Source of the DNA: Nematostella vectensis
Taxonomy: Eukaryota; Cnidaria; Anthozoa; Actiniaria; Edwardsiidae
NCBI RefSeq assembly: GCF_932526225.1
Contig: NC_064034.1
Coordinates: 13,900,887-13,964,886 of the forward strand
Length of the DNA: 64,000 nucleotides
Direction of reading: 5' to 3'
Each line of letters begins with the position of its first letter. Positions within the stretch are counted from its first letter, which is position 1. The notes below the pieces were generated by a model, which made no database searches, was not told the DNA's origin, and saw only the letters and a list, made by a program, of their open reading frames with translations. This document shows positions 9,762 through 17,360 of this stretch, one piece after another. Made by a program: the position numbers and the translations under genes.

Positions 9762-10289
9762 ATGGCAAGCATTGAGGATTATATGGAAGAGGAGCCTAAG
9801 TCTAAGGGGAGCTCGAAGGGCGAGCCTCTCGAAGACGATGTTGAAGTCAAACGAGAATCGCTGGCTATTCTCGCATCTCTTGGGACTACAAAGGAATTTC
9901 TTGGTACCGGTATGAGTCTTGGTGATATCAAGAAGCTCTCAGCAAAAGACGTCGAAAAGTACTTTGTTCGCTACCAGACTGTCTTAGGCAAGCAAGTTAC
10001 TGATGGATTAGTAGAATCGGCACTTCAAGCGGTGTCTCAAGTCATTTCCTACGTGGTTCCTGTAGATGACACCGAAGCGCTTAGCAAAGACTTACAGAAC
10101 GACGAGTTGGTTAAACGCGAATTGTCAAACTTTGCAGGTCTCTTGGTGTTGAAGGGAGGAAGGATGGTGGCACTTGCTAGTGCCCTCTTTCGGGTCGCTA
10201 AGCATGTTAAACTAACACCTTCACAGGAGACTTCCAACAAACTTCAAGAAGTTTCAAGCACAACTAAGCAAACTCTTGAGCACACCTAA
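9762..10289 (+). CDS. virion-associated protein of unknown function (175 aa)
   Basis: Starts at the first ATG (the frame is open from a TTG at 9741). The N-terminal 40 residues are charged (EEEPKSKGSSKGEPLEDD); the rest is predicted helical, with a hydrophobic block GGRMVALASALFRVAKHV near residue 135. A homologous segment is preserved in element 2 copy A (39934-40236), which argues that this is a real, conserved gene of the lineage. Codons 16-26 contain a copy of the GAGCTCGA palindrome. Its last codons are the first unit of the tandem repeat at 10262-10350. No family of known function is recognised. Confidence 0.72.
   Translation: MASIEDYMEEEPKSKGSSKGEPLEDDVEVKRESLAILASLGTTKEFLGTGMSLGDIKKLSAKDVEKYFVRYQTVLGKQVTDGLVESALQAVSQVISYVVPVDDTEALSKDLQNDELVKRELSNFAGLLVLKGGRMVALASALFRVAKHVKLTPSQETSNKLQEVSSTTKQTLEHT
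9805..9834. repeat. palindromic GAGCTCGA repeat, copy 2 (in CDS)
   Basis: GGGGAGCTCGAAGGGCGAGC plus CTCTCGAA lies in frame within the 9762 gene, where it encodes SSKGEPLED-like residues. It resembles copy 1 at 9695. Confidence 0.45.
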
Positions 10290-10350
10290 GCAAGCTCTTG
10301 AGCACGCCTAAGCAAGCTCTCTTGAGCACGCCTAAGCAAGCTCTTGAGCA
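10262..10350 (+). repeat. tandem repeat across 9762 stop codon
   Basis: Four imperfect units of about 22-26 bases built on CTAAGCAAGCTCTTGAGCACG. The first unit codes for the C-terminal TKQTLEHT; the following units lie after the TAA and hold no open frame. This is probably slippage expansion in the short gap before the next promoter. Confidence 0.8.
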
Positions 10351-10366
10351 AACTACTAAGACGCCA

Positions 10367-10405
10367 TTTAAAGATTATGTTTCTTATTGTAAATCAAAAT
10401 AAGAA
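10367..10405 (+). promoter_or_regulatory. promoter motif of 10406 gene
   Basis: TTTAAAGATT at 10367-10376, 39 bases before the ATG at 10406; the leader ends AAAATAAGAA. Confidence 0.5.
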
Positions 10406-10837
10406 ATGTCTGACGAAAATCAAGAGGTTGAACAGATTACTAGGAACCCACAACCAACAAAAAGCAAGGAGAAAGATCCTAAAAAAGTCGCTGCTGGTAA
10501 GAAAGTTGCCGAATATAATAGGAGGGCTAGAGAAGCACTTGCTAGGGAAATGGAACGTGACGCGGAGGCGAGTTCAGAAGACGCTACACGAGCAGAGACA
10601 CCCCACCGCAAAGCGGACGCTTGGATTCCAGAGCTATCGTTTACAACTGTACTGTCTCTAGTTGGAATAGGGTTCACCGCATTGGATATGTATATGCGTT
10701 TTTACAAAAAGCAAGAGGGCGAACCGTCTAAGACTAACGTCAACGAGACCGAAACTATCGAGAGACCCACCCCCCACCTAGGGGGAGCTCGAGGGGCTAG
10801 CCTCCCAAACGCTACGCCAAAAATAGGAATGTTGTGA
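10406..10837 (+). CDS. single-pass membrane protein (143 aa)
   Basis: A hydrophilic, Lys/Glu-rich N-terminal half (KVAEYNRRAREAL near residue 35) is followed by one hydrophobic segment, VLSLVGIGFTALDMYM at about 80-97, and a charged tail. Function unknown. Element 2 copy A has a clear homologue at 40278-40859 with the same layout (GRRLAEWNRLNRAKKE, then a membrane segment), so it is a conserved lineage gene. The C-terminal coding part contains copy 3 of the GAGCTCGAGGGG repeat. The stop TGA abuts the next promoter box. Confidence 0.72.
   Translation: MSDENQEVEQITRNPQPTKSKEKDPKKVAAGKKVAEYNRRAREALAREMERDAEASSEDATRAETPHRKADAWIPELSFTTVLSLVGIGFTALDMYMRFYKKQEGEPSKTNVNETETIERPTPHLGGARGASLPNATPKIGML
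10780..10808. repeat. palindromic GAGCTCGAGGGG repeat, copy 3 (in CDS)
   Basis: GGGGGAGCTCGAGGGGCTAGC lies near the 3' end of the 10406 gene, encoding GGARGASL. The left arm equals that of copy 1; the right arm has decayed. Confidence 0.45.
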
Positions 10838-10872
10838 TTTAAAGATTATCTGAATCTGTAATAAATAAAATC
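10838..10872 (+). promoter_or_regulatory. promoter motif of 10873 gene
   Basis: TTTAAAGATT at 10838-10847 begins immediately after the preceding TGA and stands 35 bases before the ATG; AATAAATAAAATC leads into the gene. Confidence 0.55.
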
Positions 10873-11097
10873 ATGTCAACTGAAAACAAACTTGTGAAAA
10901 CGGTTACCGACTCAGAAGTCATTGTCGGATTGGCTGCCGGCGTGGGTTATGTTGCTAAAAAGGCTATGAAAGAATCGTTTATCAGCGACCCTTCGTCAAG
11001 TGTTACAAACTATGCTAAATGGGTTGCTGTCCTGTCCGGTAGTATGTATTTGAAAGATTATCTGGAAACACAAAAGATTTTGCCAAAACCGCTGTAG
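10873..11097 (+). CDS. small membrane protein (74 aa)
   Basis: Two short hydrophobic stretches, VIVGLAAGVGYVAKK (about 17-31) and WVAVLSGSMYLKDYL (about 51-65), and the end TQKILPK. Element 2 copy A carries a close homologue at 40923-41147 (same length, VITGLVAGIGWVGRK and DQKILSM), the best evidence that this tiny ORF is real. Probably a virion membrane or capsid-cement component by position; function not known. Confidence 0.78.
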   Translation: MSTENKLVKTVTDSEVIVGLAAGVGYVAKKAMKESFISDPSSSVTNYAKWVAVLSGSMYLKDYLETQKILPKPL

Positions 11098-11101
11098 GCG
11101 A

Positions 11102-11129
11102 CTTAAAGATTTTATAGACTGATTAATAA
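11102..11129 (+). promoter_or_regulatory. promoter motif of 11130 gene
   Basis: CTTAAAGATT at 11102-11111, 28 bases before the ATG; ATTAATAA precedes the start. Confidence 0.5.
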
Positions 11130-11546
11130 ATGGCAAGTATAGCGCTGATGATTGGTGGAGCTATTCTTAATGCGACGGCATTCGTTGGAGGGAGTTACCT
11201 AGCAAGATACTTATCTTCTGACGCTACTCATGTTGATAAAGAAAAAATAAGACATGATAAAGCACTTGAAAAGTATCAACAAGCAATGGGTGATTGGCAG
11301 AAAAAAAGACAGGAATACCAGGATTGGTTTGGGGAAGAATATAATAATAAACTTTGTGCAGACCAGAATGATAAGGAGACCGATCAGGCTTTCAAACTAT
11401 ACGCTCAAACACACCCAGATTTTGATTTGAAAGAGCCTGAGCTCTCAGATTACTACAGACCGAGTAGCAACCAAAAGATGGGAGAGATGGCATATGTTGG
11501 AGGTGGAATGGCAGCTCTTGGCTATGTAGCGAGTAAATGGCTCTGA
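11130..11546 (+). CDS. N-terminally anchored membrane protein (138 aa)
   Basis: Begins MASIALMIGGAILNATAFVG, a hydrophobic anchor; continues with a charged helical part (KEKIRHDKALEKYQQAMGDW, about 34-53), the block LSDYYRPSSNQK, and a C-terminal Gly-rich hydrophobic end (AYVGGGMAALGYVASKWL). The homologue at 41240-41665 in element 2 copy A keeps all these blocks, including the LSDYY-PS core. Function unknown; conserved and next to the 74-aa gene in both elements, so the two may act together in the virion. Confidence 0.8.
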   Translation: MASIALMIGGAILNATAFVGGSYLARYLSSDATHVDKEKIRHDKALEKYQQAMGDWQKKRQEYQDWFGEEYNNKLCADQNDKETDQAFKLYAQTHPDFDLKEPELSDYYRPSSNQKMGEMAYVGGGMAALGYVASKWL

Positions 11547-11567
11547 GCATATTCGGTGTAAAGATCA

Positions 11568-11601
11568 CTTAAAGATTTCTTATCTTCGAACAAAATAAGA
11601 A
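11568..11601 (+). promoter_or_regulatory. promoter motif of 11602 gene
   Basis: CTTAAAGATT at 11568-11577, 34 bases before the ATG; the leader ends AAAATAAGAA. Confidence 0.5.
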
Positions 11602-12624
11602 ATGGATGTAGATTTTGATCCCACAACAGAAGAAGGTAGAGAAGATTTGAATACTACTGTAGACGAAGATTATGATTCTCTTATTCCAAACGATGGTGAG
11701 GGAAGAGAGTCATGGAATGAAAGGATTTCAAACAGATTTGGTAGAGGTGCAAGCTATGTGAGTAGGAGGTTGATCGATTTATGGAAAACACGAAACCCCG
11801 GGAGGGTCGTCCCCGAATACATGGAATTACAGAATATGGAGGGTTCTTCTTCAACGGACGCACTTAGGGTAAACCTTTTGTTATCGAAATATCCAGATCT
11901 TGATGAAAATTTAGTTCAGATTTCAACGAATGAAAGAGGAAAACAATTCATTTCCTTCTTTTCTGCAAGAAAAGGTGGTTGGACTAGACCAGAAAGGTTG
12001 TATAATGAGGATAAAACGGTGCGGAAGAGTGTTGACACCAAAATCAGATCCGGAAAGTACAAGCAAATTCAGATTCAACTCGATGAACTAGACGCTACAG
12101 CTAATACACTCAGAGAAGAAGAAGAGAGAAACACCGAGCAAATGAGAAAAAATAATGAGGAACGAAGTGAAACAACTAACCAAGAAAGACTAAGAGCTAT
12201 AGATCGTAAAAATGAAGAGCTCAGCGAAAGAAATTCTGTCATAGATGAGACTTTGGAAGAGAATCAATTGGAGAGAGAAAATCTTGAAGAGAGAATGTCG
12301 TTGAAAGATCGTGTCAAAGCGATTTTTAAGAAATACGGATTTACAGTCGCTGCTGTTTTAACTGCCACTGGTGTTATAGTTGGTGTTATTGTAAGCAATC
12401 TGAAAGCTGGGCTGACTAGTGTTGCAAAAGGTGTTGGAAATGGTCTGAAAACAATAGGCAAAAAATTAGGAGAAATACTCCCAGGAATGGTTGGTGCGAT
12501 AGCTAGTTTCATATTTAGAACGGCAGGTGAAGTTGTTGGCTTTTTAGCTAAAAACGCATGGCTTCTCATCGTCGCTGTCGTCCTGTATTTCGTAGAACGA
12601 TTTAAAAGGAGACGGAAATCATAA
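11602..12624 (+). CDS. coiled-coil and multi-helix membrane protein (340 aa)
   Basis: Acidic N-terminus; a predicted coiled coil at about 150-232 rich in Glu, Arg and Asn (TLREEEERNTEQMRKNN); then hydrophobic helices at about 246-270 (VAAVLTATGVIVGVIVSN) and 293-335 (MVGAIASFIFRTAGEVVGFL and LLIVAVVLYFVERF) and a basic end. Gly-rich amphipathic residues lie between the helices. Such a layout fits a virion membrane-active or internal protein, but the function is inferred only from shape and position among structural genes. It is four bases upstream of the 12628 gene. No homologue survives in the element 2 copies. Confidence 0.75.
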   Translation: MDVDFDPTTEEGREDLNTTVDEDYDSLIPNDGEGRESWNERISNRFGRGASYVSRRLIDLWKTRNPGRVVPEYMELQNMEGSSSTDALRVNLLLSKYPDLDENLVQISTNERGKQFISFFSARKGGWTRPERLYNEDKTVRKSVDTKIRSGKYKQIQIQLDELDATANTLREEEERNTEQMRKNNEERSETTNQERLRAIDRKNEELSERNSVIDETLEENQLERENLEERMSLKDRVKAIFKKYGFTVAAVLTATGVIVGVIVSNLKAGLTSVAKGVGNGLKTIGKKLGEILPGMVGAIASFIFRTAGEVVGFLAKNAWLLIVAVVLYFVERFKRRRKS

Positions 12625-12627
12625 CAA

Positions 12628-13251
12628 ATGGTAATACTCTACATTGAAGGAAAAGTTGCTGACTTTACTGTCTATTTAGAACAGCCTATCGAAAAGCCGC
12701 GGTTTATTGCGTTGCGAGGTTGTACGTTTTACAATCGTTGTAATAGTCTTTCAAGTGAGGGAACTGTTTCCGATGGTGAACACATTATCCTTAGAATTCC
12801 TGCGGGGCAGTATACGATCGAAACGCTAAAACGTCAAATAGACGAGGGTTTGCGTCTTGGTGAAAAGCCAATCTCTATTGAAGACTCGTCACTCGAAGCT
12901 CATCGAAACGTCGTGTTGAACGAGCCGCTTGCCTGCCTGTTAGGACTCAAGACCAAGGAGCTGGAAGCAAACACTCAACACGAGATACGGATGAAGGGTC
13001 TTGAGGCTATTTTTATCCACTGCGACCTTGTGAACGCGTCTAGCTCCCTCGAACAAGGAGCCCCCTCACAAATCTTAGCATGTATAGAGCTTGATAAAGA
13101 AAAGATAAACTTTAGTCCTCACAGTCCGATACAGCTTAGAGCCACATCAGTCGGTTACGTGAGTAGTCTTCGTTTTAGTATGAAGGACGGCGATGGAAAT
13201 ACAATAGAGAGTGGCCTCTACCCGATACGTCTAATCTTAGAAATTACTTAA
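12628..13251 (+). CDS. putative minor capsid (penton-type) protein
   Basis: A 207-residue, beta-rich protein without membrane helices. The blocks RFIALRGCTFYNRC (about 25-38) and LRIPAGQYTIETLKRQI (about 55-71) match the pattern of single jelly-roll vertex proteins of Polintons as I know them. It starts three bases after the preceding stop; a TTTAAAAGG box lies 27 bases upstream inside the previous gene. The homologue in element 2 copy B (62516 onward) conserves PRFVALRQCSLFNSW and LPAGHHTAESIV. Penton role is an inference from family pattern; a structure prediction would decide. Confidence 0.6.
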   Translation: MVILYIEGKVADFTVYLEQPIEKPRFIALRGCTFYNRCNSLSSEGTVSDGEHIILRIPAGQYTIETLKRQIDEGLRLGEKPISIEDSSLEAHRNVVLNEPLACLLGLKTKELEANTQHEIRMKGLEAIFIHCDLVNASSSLEQGAPSQILACIELDKEKINFSPHSPIQLRATSVGYVSSLRFSMKDGDGNTIESGLYPIRLILEIT

Positions 13252-13278
13252 AGAATAGCCTCTCTCCATAATAAAACT
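13246..13278 (+). promoter_or_regulatory. promoter motif of 13279 gene
   Basis: CTTAAAGAAT at 13246-13255 overlaps the preceding TAA and stands 33 bases before the ATG; ATAATAAAAC leads into the start. Confidence 0.45.
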
Positions 13279-13872
13279 ATGGAAGAATACAATTCAATCT
13301 ACCCAAATGTACCACAACGTGGTGATAACTTCAGACTTCAAAAGACCCACGATGTTTTGGGAAGTTTGGAACAAGAAGTTAAACATTACGAGAATGTGAG
13401 GAAAAAGTATAAACGAGCGCAGAGCGTGTTTTCAAAGGTAAGTGTGGGCTTAGGACTCGCATCCGTCATTCTTGGGTCTAGTGGTTTAGGAACTTCTCTG
13501 TCAGGTTTGGGTATCGTCGTTGGAGTTCCGTTAGGCGCTCTGGCTGGTGTTTTTGGTCTTACGTCTGTAGGCTGTGCGGCGGTTTCTAACCGACTGTCGC
13601 GAAAAGTATCTAAGCACGACCAAACGGCGGCGATGGCAGGGGCAAAGGTAAACAGCATACGTGATTTGGTTTCTAAAGCTTTGAAAGACAACAAAATATC
13701 AGATGAAGAGTTTTCATTGATCTTGAATGAGGTGGATAAGTTTGAGGCTCTAAAGCTCCAGATCCGTCAAAAGTCGGGAAGAGAGGACGAAAAAAACGTA
13801 AACATTACCAAGCTGAGGGAAACAGTAAGAGAAGAGATTTTGAAAGACCTGGCGAATCGACCCGCTCGGTAA
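13279..13872 (+). CDS. membrane protein with C-terminal SLSD-type segment (197 aa)
   Basis: N-terminal RLQKTHDVL...VRKKYKR helix (about 20-47), a long Gly/Ser-rich hydrophobic region (about 50-105, two or more membrane passes), and a C-terminal helical segment KALKDNKISDEEFSLIL (about 140-156) with a charged end. Element 2 copy B has the homologue at 63191-63872, with FRLQKICDTQ, VRKKYKRAF and HISDEEFWLIL. The C-terminal segment also occurs in the chimeric ORF at 7387, so it behaves as a mobile module. Function unknown. Confidence 0.75.
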   Translation: MEEYNSIYPNVPQRGDNFRLQKTHDVLGSLEQEVKHYENVRKKYKRAQSVFSKVSVGLGLASVILGSSGLGTSLSGLGIVVGVPLGALAGVFGLTSVGCAAVSNRLSRKVSKHDQTAAMAGAKVNSIRDLVSKALKDNKISDEEFSLILNEVDKFEALKLQIRQKSGREDEKNVNITKLRETVREEILKDLANRPAR

Positions 13873-13934
13873 AATTTCTGTTCGAAAGAACCCCCGTTGG
13901 ATGGATCTACGAATTGAGGTATGCAAAGAACTGA

Positions 13935-13973
13935 TTTAAAAAAATCTTATATGTTAAATGAAGAACATATAAG
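13935..13973 (+). promoter_or_regulatory. promoter motif of 13974 gene
   Basis: TTTAAAAAAATC at 13935-13946, 39 bases before the ATG. The leader carries two copies of ATCTTATATG/ACATATAAGATG, which could pair. Confidence 0.4.
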
Positions 13974-15488
13974 ATGAAGTTTACAGAATTTGTGAAAAGG
14001 TACCCTTACTATTCACGCTTTAGGTTCTCTGCCGACGAGCATGGCGATGTGCAATTCGTTTTCAATGGGGACGAATACGATCCATTCGACAAGAATGGGA
14101 ATCTAGTCAAGACGTTATACCGCTTCCCTGGTAATAGCTGGAAACCTGAGAATATCCAGGATTTTCTGGTCGCCGATGACGCACAGGCATACAAGGAAAC
14201 AATTCAGCAACTGTTTGGATTTCCAAAACAATATAGATTAGACGCGCGTGCAGAATACAAAATATCGCCATGGGACGAAAACCCTACGAAAAATAATTAC
14301 GTCTCTTTTGATGTTTTTATAACACCGAAGCTAAAGACACATTTTGTTTTCAGGGACATATTCACCGACAGCTTGCTAGTATTCAGAACAGCAAAGGAGG
14401 CTAGTAGGTGGCTCGACGCCCCGAACCTCAGTTATTGAAGTCAAGCCTTAAATTTTGCTATGTTTTGCGCTACTGCTGGATGTGGTGTGACGCGTGACAT
14501 GATTGACGACTCTCAAGTGGGGTCATTCTACAGGTTTCATATCATTTTCACTATCAGACGAATATTAAATGAGCTACAATGTCCTCTTCCTAAAGATAAG
14601 CTCTTTAGTTGGAATAAAAACTTCTACAGCGAAGCAGCTTACCAAAAATTAAGGGCAGAGTTCCGAACTGGTGGTGATTTCCGGTTCCTTGGACCGATAA
14701 ATCATGGGTTAGGAAATGTTTATAACTACGATTATCACGGATTGTCATCTTCTAACGACAAGTATAAACCCTATGGTACCATTGACCAATTACACGACGA
14801 ATGGGATGCTGCTAAAAGCGACGACGAACAAATGAATCACTTTGAGATCGAGTACCTGAAAGACCCTAGAACCGAGTTTCAGTACGAGTGGTTCTTTCCA
14901 GAAAAATCAAAGGGACTAACCAAGGCTGGGTTGTCTAGGATAAATCAAAGCATAGAAGCCTTTGTTTATTGTATTCTAGGCGCACAAGTTCAAACTCGGT
15001 CGTCAATCGTCGGTGACAGCGGTTCAGCTCAAGAAACGAAACAAGTCTTTTCGAAACTCTTTGAAAGCGCAGTGATAGAAAACGATATATCAAAAAGTAT
15101 ACAAAGGTATCAGTTTGCTTTACAACAGGCGAGGCAAAAACTAGACTTGGCTTTCGCCCTCGGTTGTTGGTTGAGCCCATCGTATCTTGTGATAAATAAC
15201 AACACCTCAATCGCTGGTTATAATAACAAATTACAAAAAGCCACTACTGATATGAAATTGGGGCTAAATCCAATAAATAACGAGATAAAAACGATCCCAA
15301 AACATAATATGGGTCATTCAAAGATTGTGTTACCTCATACCGAGTCAGTCACGGCTCACAAACCGAAACCTGAAGCGAAAACAAACCCAAAGCCGGACGT
15401 GACTAAACCCTTGAACACGCAGCACGAAAATAACCTTGTCATGATCTCAGCCTTCACGGCTGGTTTGGCTTGGTATCTATTTCGGTAG
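13974..15488 (+). pseudogene. large structural protein split by an in-frame TGA
   Basis: Two ORFs, 13974-14438 and 14460-15488, lie in the same frame with TGA at 14436-14438 between them. In element 2 copy B the homologous region (62473 downward, minus strand) is continuous and has Trp at this place (YGYWPQQLNF), so here a TGG has become TGA. The intervening codons still read like the homologue (QALNFA). The second part holds CATAGCGV, a helical region (SIQRYQFALQQARQK) and a C-terminal membrane helix LVMISAFTAGLAWYLF. The product is a structural-block protein of unknown role. Either this copy is dead for the gene, the stop is read through, or two proteins are now made; the ATG at 14460 has no promoter box. 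Confidence 0.75.
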
Positions 15489-15755
15489 CATGTGAGATGC
15501 ACGTGTACGGATGTGACGTATTGCAATAAAACAATACCTGTTCACGTGCTAAACAATAGACCGCATACCAGATCCCCCTAACAACCACGAACTCTCGATG
15601 TAGACACAAAACCTATTTTCAGAACCGCTCGATGTTAGGGTGGTAAGGAATGTATGACGTCACACCGTCATATGAGCCTAGCTTTTGCGACATAGGGTCA
15701 GAAGCAATACGCATTTTGTAACGCGAGACACGTTACAAAACTAACTGGATCAATA
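15489..15755. other. convergent intergenic region of element 1
   Basis: No ORF. It separates the rightward structural block from the three leftward genes. It contains several TGACGTCA-like and CACGTG-like palindromes and the hairpin at 15714-15740. Confidence 0.5.
15714..15740. terminator. hairpin between convergent genes
   Basis: TTTTGTAACG at 15714-15723 pairs perfectly with CGTTACAAAA at 15731-15740 around a 7-base loop. Its place between the ends of two convergent transcripts suggests a termination or 3'-processing structure usable on both strands; this is inference. Confidence 0.4.
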
Positions 15756-16109
15756 TTAATTTTCGCTACACGTTCTACAATGATGCTTTTGTCTGTCGTG
15801 TTCACATATTTGAGACCCTCCGCATAATTTACAAAAGAATTTCTGTTTGTTGTGCTCACATATTCCTTTCCCCTTGCAGTCTTTACAGATATATCTCACT
15901 CGTCTGTGCTCACAAATACTACTACCATTGCAATCTCTACACCGCGTTTTTCTTCGATTATGGGAGCATATTTGAGATCCGTGACAACCTTTGCAATAAT
16001 ATTTTACTTTGCCGTGAGGACATTTATAAGTGTTAGGTGTCGGTTCATCAAGAATATTATGTGGTGGTGGCTGCTCTTCAGCCGTACGTTCAACCGTTTG
16101 TTCCTCCAT
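15756..16109 (-). CDS. cysteine/histidine zinc-repeat protein (117 aa)
   Basis: Five 18-residue repeats from residue about 30, each of the form C-x-H...C-x2-C-x-G-x-x-I, for example CEHNKQKFFCKLCGGSQI; each could bind zinc with its Cys and His. Such repeats are familiar in proteins of large DNA viruses and protists; function unknown. The first eight residues MEEQTVER and the following HNILDEP match the starts of PolB and the TFIIB-like protein, and the 40 bases upstream repeat the inner TIR, so this gene carries a third copy of the early leader. The product is probably expressed early with those two. Confidence 0.75.
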   Translation of the reverse strand: MEEQTVERTAEEQPPPHNILDEPTPNTYKCPHGKVKYYCKGCHGSQICSHNRRKTRCRDCNGSSICEHRRVRYICKDCKGKGICEHNKQKFFCKLCGGSQICEHDRQKHHCRTCSEN

Positions 16110-16135
16110 TTTATCAAACTGTTCACATCTTTAAA
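16110..16135 (-). promoter_or_regulatory. promoter of zinc-repeat gene (internal TIR-like copy)
   Basis: On the minus strand GGTTTAAAGATGTGAACAGT is followed by TTGATAAAATGGAGG, very close to the TIR leader of PolB. The box TTTAAAGAT covers 16135-16127, and the ATG is at 16109. Confidence 0.55.
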
Positions 16136-16183
16136 CCGCTTTTCAATTTTTTGACACCACATACCAAAGCATGCCTCTCACGC

Positions 16184-17239
16184 CTACCCATCGAAACACT
16201 CTTCCAACATTTCCTTCTCTTGCTCATCAAGACACCAATCCCAAAACCTATCTGGATGCCAAGTCTTGGGTAAAAGCTCGTCCTCAAGGTCCCTGAGAAA
16301 TCTGCGTTTGTGGTGGTACTTGAACAGTTCCTCGTGGATCGCGCCCCAGGTGGGCAACCAACCGCGACACATCGCCGCGACCCTAGCATGACCCCAACTC
16401 ATCGCGCACCACATGGCTGTATCGATATTCGTCGCACCCCACTCTTTACACATCTTCACAATCTCCGCGTGACCGCGGCGCGCAGCGTGTACCATGACGC
16501 CGTTGAAACGCGTCGCACCCCACTCTTTGCACACTCTGACAATCTCAGCGTGACCACCAACCGCCGCACACGCCATAGCATCGTCAAAGTCTGTAGCACC
16601 CCACCCCTTGAGCAGCTTGACGATCTCGATGTGACCGTTCCTCGCCGGACTACTCATGGCATAACTGAAATCCGTCGCACCCCACTCTTTACACAATTTA
16701 ACGATCTCGATGTGACCGTACTCAGCCGCGCCTATCATAGAATGTTCAAAACTCGTCGCACCCCACTCTTTACACAACTTGACGATCTTAACGTGACCTC
16801 TCCAAGCCGCCTCCTCAATGGCCCAATTGAAACTCTTCGCGCCCAACTTTTTACACAACTTGACAACCCCAACTTGTCCACCTCTCGCCGCGTACGCCAT
16901 AGCATAGTTAACGTCCTCCGCACCCCACCCTTTACACAACTTGACGATCTCAGCATGACCACCAAACGCCGCAGACGCCATAACATGATCAAAGCCCGTA
17001 GCACCCCATCTCTTGAGTAGCTTGACGACTCCGATGTGACCGTTCTTCGCCGCCTCCCTCATAGCCCAGTCGAAATCCGTCGCACCCCAACTCTTACACA
17101 ACCTCACGATCTCGACGCACCCCTCCCCCGCCGCGCGCCCCATGGCGGCGTTAAAGTCTGCGGCTCCCCACCTCATCAAGGTGGCGGCTTGATCCTCCGC
17201 GGTGAGATTTGTAAGACTCCCAGCACTTTGCATATCCAT
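16184..17239 (-). CDS. ankyrin-repeat protein, ten 27-residue repeats (351 aa)
   Basis: Residues about 20-295 are ten consecutive units of 27 residues with the pattern AxxFxxAMxxAAxxGHxEIVKLCKEWG, an ankyrin-type helix pair without the longer beta-hairpin of canonical 33-residue units. The C-terminal 50 residues (KTWHPDRFWDWCLDEQEKEM) form a distinct acidic domain. Ankyrin proteins of this compact CKEWGAT kind are typical of large DNA viruses and often recruit or inhibit host factors; no partner can be named here. The unit-to-unit similarity shows recent internal duplication. The ATG follows a TTTAAAGAC box 18-26 bases upstream. Confidence 0.88.
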   Translation of the reverse strand: MDMQSAGSLTNLTAEDQAATLMRWGAADFNAAMGRAAGEGCVEIVRLCKSWGATDFDWAMREAAKNGHIGVVKLLKRWGATGFDHVMASAAFGGHAEIVKLCKGWGAEDVNYAMAYAARGGQVGVVKLCKKLGAKSFNWAIEEAAWRGHVKIVKLCKEWGATSFEHSMIGAAEYGHIEIVKLCKEWGATDFSYAMSSPARNGHIEIVKLLKGWGATDFDDAMACAAVGGHAEIVRVCKEWGATRFNGVMVHAARRGHAEIVKMCKEWGATNIDTAMWCAMSWGHARVAAMCRGWLPTWGAIHEELFKYHHKRRFLRDLEDELLPKTWHPDRFWDWCLDEQEKEMLEECFDG

Positions 17240-17265
17240 TTTGTTATTACATCCACGTCTTTAAA
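17240..17265 (-). promoter_or_regulatory. promoter motif of ankyrin gene
   Basis: On the minus strand TTTAAAGAC (17265-17257) stands 26 bases before the ATG at 17239, with TAATAACAAA as leader. Upstream AAAAAAATTGATTAAATTGG resembles the AAAAATTTTTGAAAAG of the TIR. Confidence 0.5.
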
Positions 17266-17360
17266 CCAATTTAATCAATTTTTTTTAGATGTGCCAATTT
17301 ACATCTACTCCGAACTGACAGTCTTCTGGAAATCCTGATTTCTCTGGAAATCAGGAAATA

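Noticed and set aside
10344-10661. 105-codon ORF overlapping the 10406 gene
   Set aside because: Shadow frame; the 10406 frame is conserved in element 2 and has the promoter.
16310-17020. 236-codon ORF opposite the ankyrin gene
   Set aside because: It is the antisense of the regular 81-base repeats; the sense frame has the ankyrin pattern.
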